From NCBI GenBank assembly GCA_947453625.1, contig CANGHK010000020.1, positions 1 to 64,000 of the forward strand: a stretch of 64,000 bases of DNA, in the 5' to 3' direction. Source of the DNA: Burkholderiales bacterium (GTDB lineage Bacteria > Pseudomonadota > Gammaproteobacteria > Burkholderiales > Burkholderiaceae_C). The notes under the pieces were generated by a model. It saw only the letters and a list, made by a program, of their open reading frames with translations. It had not been told where the DNA came from and did not search any database. Positions 60,830 to 64,000 of the stretch are shown here, one piece after another. Positions within the stretch are counted from its first letter, which is position 1. Each line of letters opens with the position of its first letter. A program made the translations under genes and the position numbers.

Positions 60830-62209
60830 ATGAGCACGGCACAACCACCACCGCTGTTGATCGTCGAGGACGATCTCGCGCTGCAGAAGCAGATCAAGTG
60901 GTCGCTCGATCGCTTCGACTGCGTCACCGCCAGCGACCGCGAATCCGCGCTGGTCCAGTTTCGCCGCCACCAGCCGGCGGTAGTGACGATGGACCTCGGT
61001 TTGCCGCCCGATCCCGACGCGGTGGGCGAGGGCTTTCGCCTGCTCGAGCAACTGCTGGCAGTGGGCCCCGACGTCAAGGTCATCGTGTTGACCGGGCAGA
61101 ACGACCAGGCCAATGCACTGCGGGCGATCGCGCTCGGGGCCTATGATTTTTTCGCCAAGCCCTTCGAACCGGAACTGCTGGGCTTGACCATAGACCGGGC
61201 CTTGCGGCTGGCCGAGTTGCAGGCCGAGAACCGGCGCCTGCTGGCGATGCACCAACCCGATGCGTTGACCGGTCTGGTCACCCGCGACCCCGGGATGCTG
61301 CAGGTTTGCCGGCTGGTCGAGCGCGTGGCCAGCAGCGACGCCACGGTGATGCTGCTGGGTGAAAGCGGCACTGGCAAGGAAGTGCTGGCACAGGGTCTGC
61401 ACCAAGCGTCCCGGCGCAGCGGCAGGTTTGTTGCGATCAACTGCGCCGCCATTCCCGAAGCCTTGCTGGAGAGCGAACTCTTCGGCCATGAAAAAGGCGC
61501 TTTTACCGGAGCGACCAAGACCACCGTGGGCAAGATCGAGACCGCCAACGGCGGGACCTTGATGCTCGACGAGATCGGCGACCTGCCGCATCCCCTGCAG
61601 GCCAAGCTGCTGCGCTTTCTGCAGGAGCGCAAGATCGAGCGCATTGGCGGCCGGGGGGAGATCGCGGTCGACGTCCGGGTGGTCTGCGCCACGCACCAGA
61701 ACCTGCAGGGACTGATCGCCGAACAGCGCTTTCGCGAGGACTTGTACTACCGACTGGCTGAGATCGTGATCGAGATCCCGCCGCTGCGGGCCAGGCAGGG
61801 CGATGCGGTGTTGCTGGCGCAGGCCTTCTTGCGGCGCTTTGCCCACGACCAGCGCCGCAGCCTCTCGTTCACCGATGATGCCGTCCTGAACATCGAGTCC
61901 TACCCCTGGCCAGGCAACGTGCGCCAGATGCTCAACGCGATCAAGCGCGCCGCCATCACCGCCGACGGCAGCCGGATCACCGTCGCCGACCTGGGCCTGC
62001 CCGCACGGCCTGGCGCCGAAGGTGGCGTCACCGAGCTGCCGCTCGACCTGCGCCAGGCGCGCGAGGCCGCCGAGCGCCAGGTGGTGCTGGCCGCGCTCGC
62101 AAGATCGGGTGGGAATATCGTCAAGGCTTCCGAACTGCTTGGCGTCAGCCGGCCGACGCTCTATGACCTGATGCAAAGGCTGGCGATACGTCAGCAAGTC
62201 GGCGATTGA
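60830..62209 (+). CDS. prsR: PEP-CTERM-box response regulator PrsR, sigma-54 activator
   Basis: This is a 459-residue NtrC-type regulator. The receiver has Asp55 in [12 protein letters not shown]. The AAA+ domain has Walker A GESGTGKE (about 178), the sigma-54 loop GAFTGA (223-229) and [14 protein letters not shown] Fis-type HTH closes the protein ([20 protein letters not shown]). It should activate sigma-54 promoters of PEP-CTERM protein and exopolysaccharide genes. It follows prsK after 8 bp in one operon. Confidence 0.93.
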   Translation: MSTAQPPPLLIVEDDLALQKQIKWSLDRFDCVTASDRESALVQFRRHQPAVVTMDLGLPPDPDAVGEGFRLLEQLLAVGPDVKVIVLTGQNDQANALRAIALGAYDFFAKPFEPELLGLTIDRALRLAELQAENRRLLAMHQPDALTGLVTRDPGMLQVCRLVERVASSDATVMLLGESGTGKEVLAQGLHQASRRSGRFVAINCAAIPEALLESELFGHEKGAFTGATKTTVGKIETANGGTLMLDEIGDLPHPLQAKLLRFLQERKIERIGGRGEIAVDVRVVCATHQNLQGLIAEQRFREDLYYRLAEIVIEIPPLRARQGDAVLLAQAFLRRFAHDQRRSLSFTDDAVLNIESYPWPGNVRQMLNAIKRAAITADGSRITVADLGLPARPGAEGGVTELPLDLRQAREAAERQVVLAALARSGGNIVKASELLGVSRPTLYDLMQRLAIRQQVGD

Positions 62210-62513
62210 CCGGGGATTTCGGTGCGTGTCGCCGTGGCACCTCATTCGCCATCGGTCGAAACAGGGGCGACATGTCGGGTCCGATCGAGTGATGTGAATC
62301 TATTTTTGCAATACCTGGCACACACGCAACTGGCTGGACAAGCAGACATCCGACGATTGCCACTTCGCGCCAATGCTGGCTGTCAAGCGGTCGGGATGGG
62401 CACTGGGCTTGATGCGCCCACCGCTTCGGCCGTGCGGTCCTCGGCCGCGATGCAGGCTCGCTGTCGATGACCATCCTGGCCACGGTGTCGAACCTGCGGG
62501 ACTTGACGTGAAT
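62210..62513. other. Convergent intergenic region without a supported gene
   Basis: These 304 bp lie between the prsR stop and the stop of the minus-strand membrane protein gene. No gene is recognised. A sequence TGGCAC-N5-TCGCC at 62235-62250 resembles a sigma-54 promoter but has no gene behind it. Confidence 0.4.
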
Positions 62514-63209
62514 TCACAGTGTCGGGACTGCATCTCGCTCAGGTTCATGTCGGGCGATGAGGGGCATCGCCAAACGCCGTACGAACAGCCCCACGCCACC
62601 CCACATGGTGATGAACCATAGTGGCACGCCCCCCGCAGGATCGCCGGGATAGCGCCACAGCCCACTGTGGACGCCGGTGTACTCGACTGCAGCGCCAAGC
62701 ACGATCATGTAGCCGACGAAGGCCAGATCATGGGCTTGGTGGAAGAACGCCAGCGCGAGCACCAGCAATGCCGAGGTCACGGCGAGCAACAGCATTGCGT
62801 CTGCCAAGGTTGCAAATGCAGCTGCGAAAAGCAGCGCCAATACCCAGGCAACTGCACGGCGGTCTTTTGGTGTCGGCCCGCCAATCAGGCGCATCGTGTG
62901 CAGGGTGTAGAAACCCCACATGGCGAGTTCCCACATCGGCATGCGAAGCAAGTCAGGATCATTGAAGAAGAATATTCCTTGCGCGAGAGCCGCGGCGTTC
63001 ATGATCGTGAAGAATGCGCTGATGGCTATAAAAAAGAGCAACTCGGAGTGGCTCGGGCGAGGGAAGGTAAACGCCCAAAGCATGAGGAGCGTGATCAGCT
63101 TTCCTGGGTTCGGGTGAACCCAGACCAATATCCCCAGGGTTGCTGGTACCTGAAGCAGCAGCACGAGGCATTGGAGCCTTGGAGCGAGTTTTTCGATGTA
63201 TGCGGTCAT
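62514..63209 (-). CDS. Seven-helix membrane protein of unknown function
   Basis: This is a 231-residue protein with about seven hydrophobic helices (LQCLVLLLQVPATLGILVWV and VLALLFAAAFATLADAMLLL among them). The late segment EYTGVHSGLWRYPGDPAGGV PLWF-type motif, with Glu and Trp in the membrane, recalls carotenoid-biosynthesis-like or DUF817-like membrane proteins, but the match is too weak to name it. ATG 63209 starts MTAYIEKLAPRLQ; a frame from 63251 adds 14 residues. It lies beside the PEP-CTERM gene without obvious link. Confidence 0.75.
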   Translation of the reverse strand: MTAYIEKLAPRLQCLVLLLQVPATLGILVWVHPNPGKLITLLMLWAFTFPRPSHSELLFFIAISAFFTIMNAAALAQGIFFFNDPDLLRMPMWELAMWGFYTLHTMRLIGGPTPKDRRAVAWVLALLFAAAFATLADAMLLLAVTSALLVLALAFFHQAHDLAFVGYMIVLGAAVEYTGVHSGLWRYPGDPAGGVPLWFITMWGGVGLFVRRLAMPLIARHEPERDAVPTL

Positions 63210-63334
63210 TCCCCACCCCTGCCCGGGGGCGCGCGATCCCCGAGTTGGCAAAGCAATGGATCAACGATCCTGGCTCCGGCTTCGAAAAAAAGCAGCGCCG
63301 CAGCGCCGCTCATGGAGGGTTGCGCAGCCTGGAT

Positions 63335-64000
63335 TCAGACTTTGCGAGTTCTGCGAATTGCCGCGAGGCCAACCAAGGCCAGTCCTGCAAGCGCCAAGCT
63401 TCCCGGCTCAGGAACTGCGAGACCGCGAGCCGGGTCGTTGCTGCGAAGTCCGATGGTATCCGTCCCGGCAATATCCCATGCGGTTGCACCGCTGCGCGTA
63501 AAATTATTATCCAACCGCACGTCCTGAGCCGCAGTCATTGAAACACCGCCTGGACCTCCGACTGGGAGGCCAGTCACCGGGCAAATATCACCCGGACTGT
63601 AGGATTTCCCGACGGGATTGTTGCACGGATCCAGCGTGAAGTAGTTCCCGTCCAAGGTCGTCGTCCAGGCGCCAAGCTTGGACGTATCAACACTCAGGTA
63701 GCTTTTCGACGTCCCGTCCAGGGATTGTGGATCGGTAGGTGTAAAGACAGTCGCCGCCGGGTAACCGGGCTCGACCCCTGGCTCGAATGTCAATTCGCCC
63801 AGGAATGTGCAGTTCGCGGTGTTGCCACTCGCGCATGTGAAGCCGGTATACTCGTTCTGTGCCGTGCGCTTGGCAAGGTTTGCACCGCTGCTCAATTCAG
63901 TCCCGACGTTTTGCGCCGCGACGCCTTGCCACCAATAAAGATCGATTTTCCCGCCGTGCGATCTGGTGCCTGTCGTGCCCACGGCATCATGTCGAATGTC
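63335..64000 (-). CDS. PEP-CTERM sorting-domain protein (5' end outside window)
   Basis: This is the C-terminal 221 residues of a secreted exosortase substrate. It ends with the sorting signal VPEPGSLALAGLALVGLAAI and the basic tail RRTRKV: the PEP motif, a hydrophobic helix and positive residues. The mature part is rich in Thr, Ser, Asn and Gly with paired cysteines (TCASGNTANCTFLGELTF and DPCNNP-DICPVTG). The frame is still open at 64000, so start and signal peptide are missing. Exosortase XrtA would cleave and anchor it; PrsK/PrsR nearby could control it. Confidence 0.88.
   Translation of the reverse strand, partial: DIRHDAVGTTGTRSHGGKIDLYWWQGVAAQNVGTELSSGANLAKRTAQNEYTGFTCASGNTANCTFLGELTFEPGVEPGYPAATVFTPTDPQSLDGTSKSYLSVDTSKLGAWTTTLDGNYFTLDPCNNPVGKSYSPGDICPVTGLPVGGPGGVSMTAAQDVRLDNNFTRSGATAWDIAGTDTIGLRSNDPARGLAVPEPGSLALAGLALVGLAAIRRTRKV

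Noticed and set aside
62235-62250. Sigma-54-like element TGGCAC-N5-TCGCC after prsR.
   Set aside because: The -12 part departs from TTGC and no plus-strand gene follows.

Overview
The window is GC-rich chromosomal DNA (clearly above 65% by eye) with the gene content of a betaproteobacterium of the Burkholderiales, probably near the Rubrivivax/Leptothrix/Ideonella group. The clues are the XrtA-type PEP-CTERM set (PrsT, PrsK, PrsR, the TIGR03013-type sugar transferase and a PEP-CTERM substrate), a fused NUDIX/metallo-beta-lactamase protein, and tightly packed operons with ATGA overlaps. No tRNA, rRNA or CRISPR array was seen.

Layout. 1-5.7 kb holds lipid-related genes: the end of lplT, a GT4 glycosyltransferase, a small membrane protein, a membrane-anchored class III aminotransferase and phosphatidylserine decarboxylase. 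5.8-17.6 kb is a phosphorus-scavenging block: a YncE/phosphoesterase fusion, a DUF218 protein, a TonB-dependent receptor, a PhoA-type phosphatase, a small exported protein and a PhoD-type phosphatase. Pho-box-like direct repeats (7-mers spaced by 4) lie in front of its minus-strand transcription units and, as the best example, at 2357-2396. 17.7-25.05 kb carries a SulP transporter, a DHA2 efflux pump and an operon of CoA-transferase, NUDIX-MBL fusion and serine hydrolase.

25.05-40.6 kb is an accessory island without an integrase, lower in GC at its right end. Its modules are separated by decayed partial copies of the serine hydrolase gene (intact at 23874-25052, remnants at 31811-32160 and 34486-34766). 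Module 1 has a broken ISAs1 transposase and a DUF5710-XseA/XseB pair whose xseA is split by a four-gene transposon (26535-30108). Module 2 has a PIN-domain fragment and hipBA. Module 3 is a six-gene minus-strand operon: WYL regulator, three small membrane proteins, a GTPase with a DUF697-like tail, and a second membrane GTPase. This operon is my main candidate for an undescribed (possibly defence or membrane-stress) system.

40.8-55.5 kb returns to ordinary chromosomal genes: membrane proteins with a TetR regulator and palindromic operator, the PEP-CTERM TPR lipoprotein, a putA remnant, a cupin, an M20 peptidase, a monooxygenase-fold protein, a nicotinamidase-like hydrolase, an MFS transporter, a NUDIX hydrolase, an M16 protease and an amidase. 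55.6-64 kb carries an acyltransferase-PilZ fusion, the exopolysaccharide sugar transferase, the PrsK/PrsR sensor-regulator pair, a membrane protein and the C-terminal part of a PEP-CTERM protein cut by the window edge.
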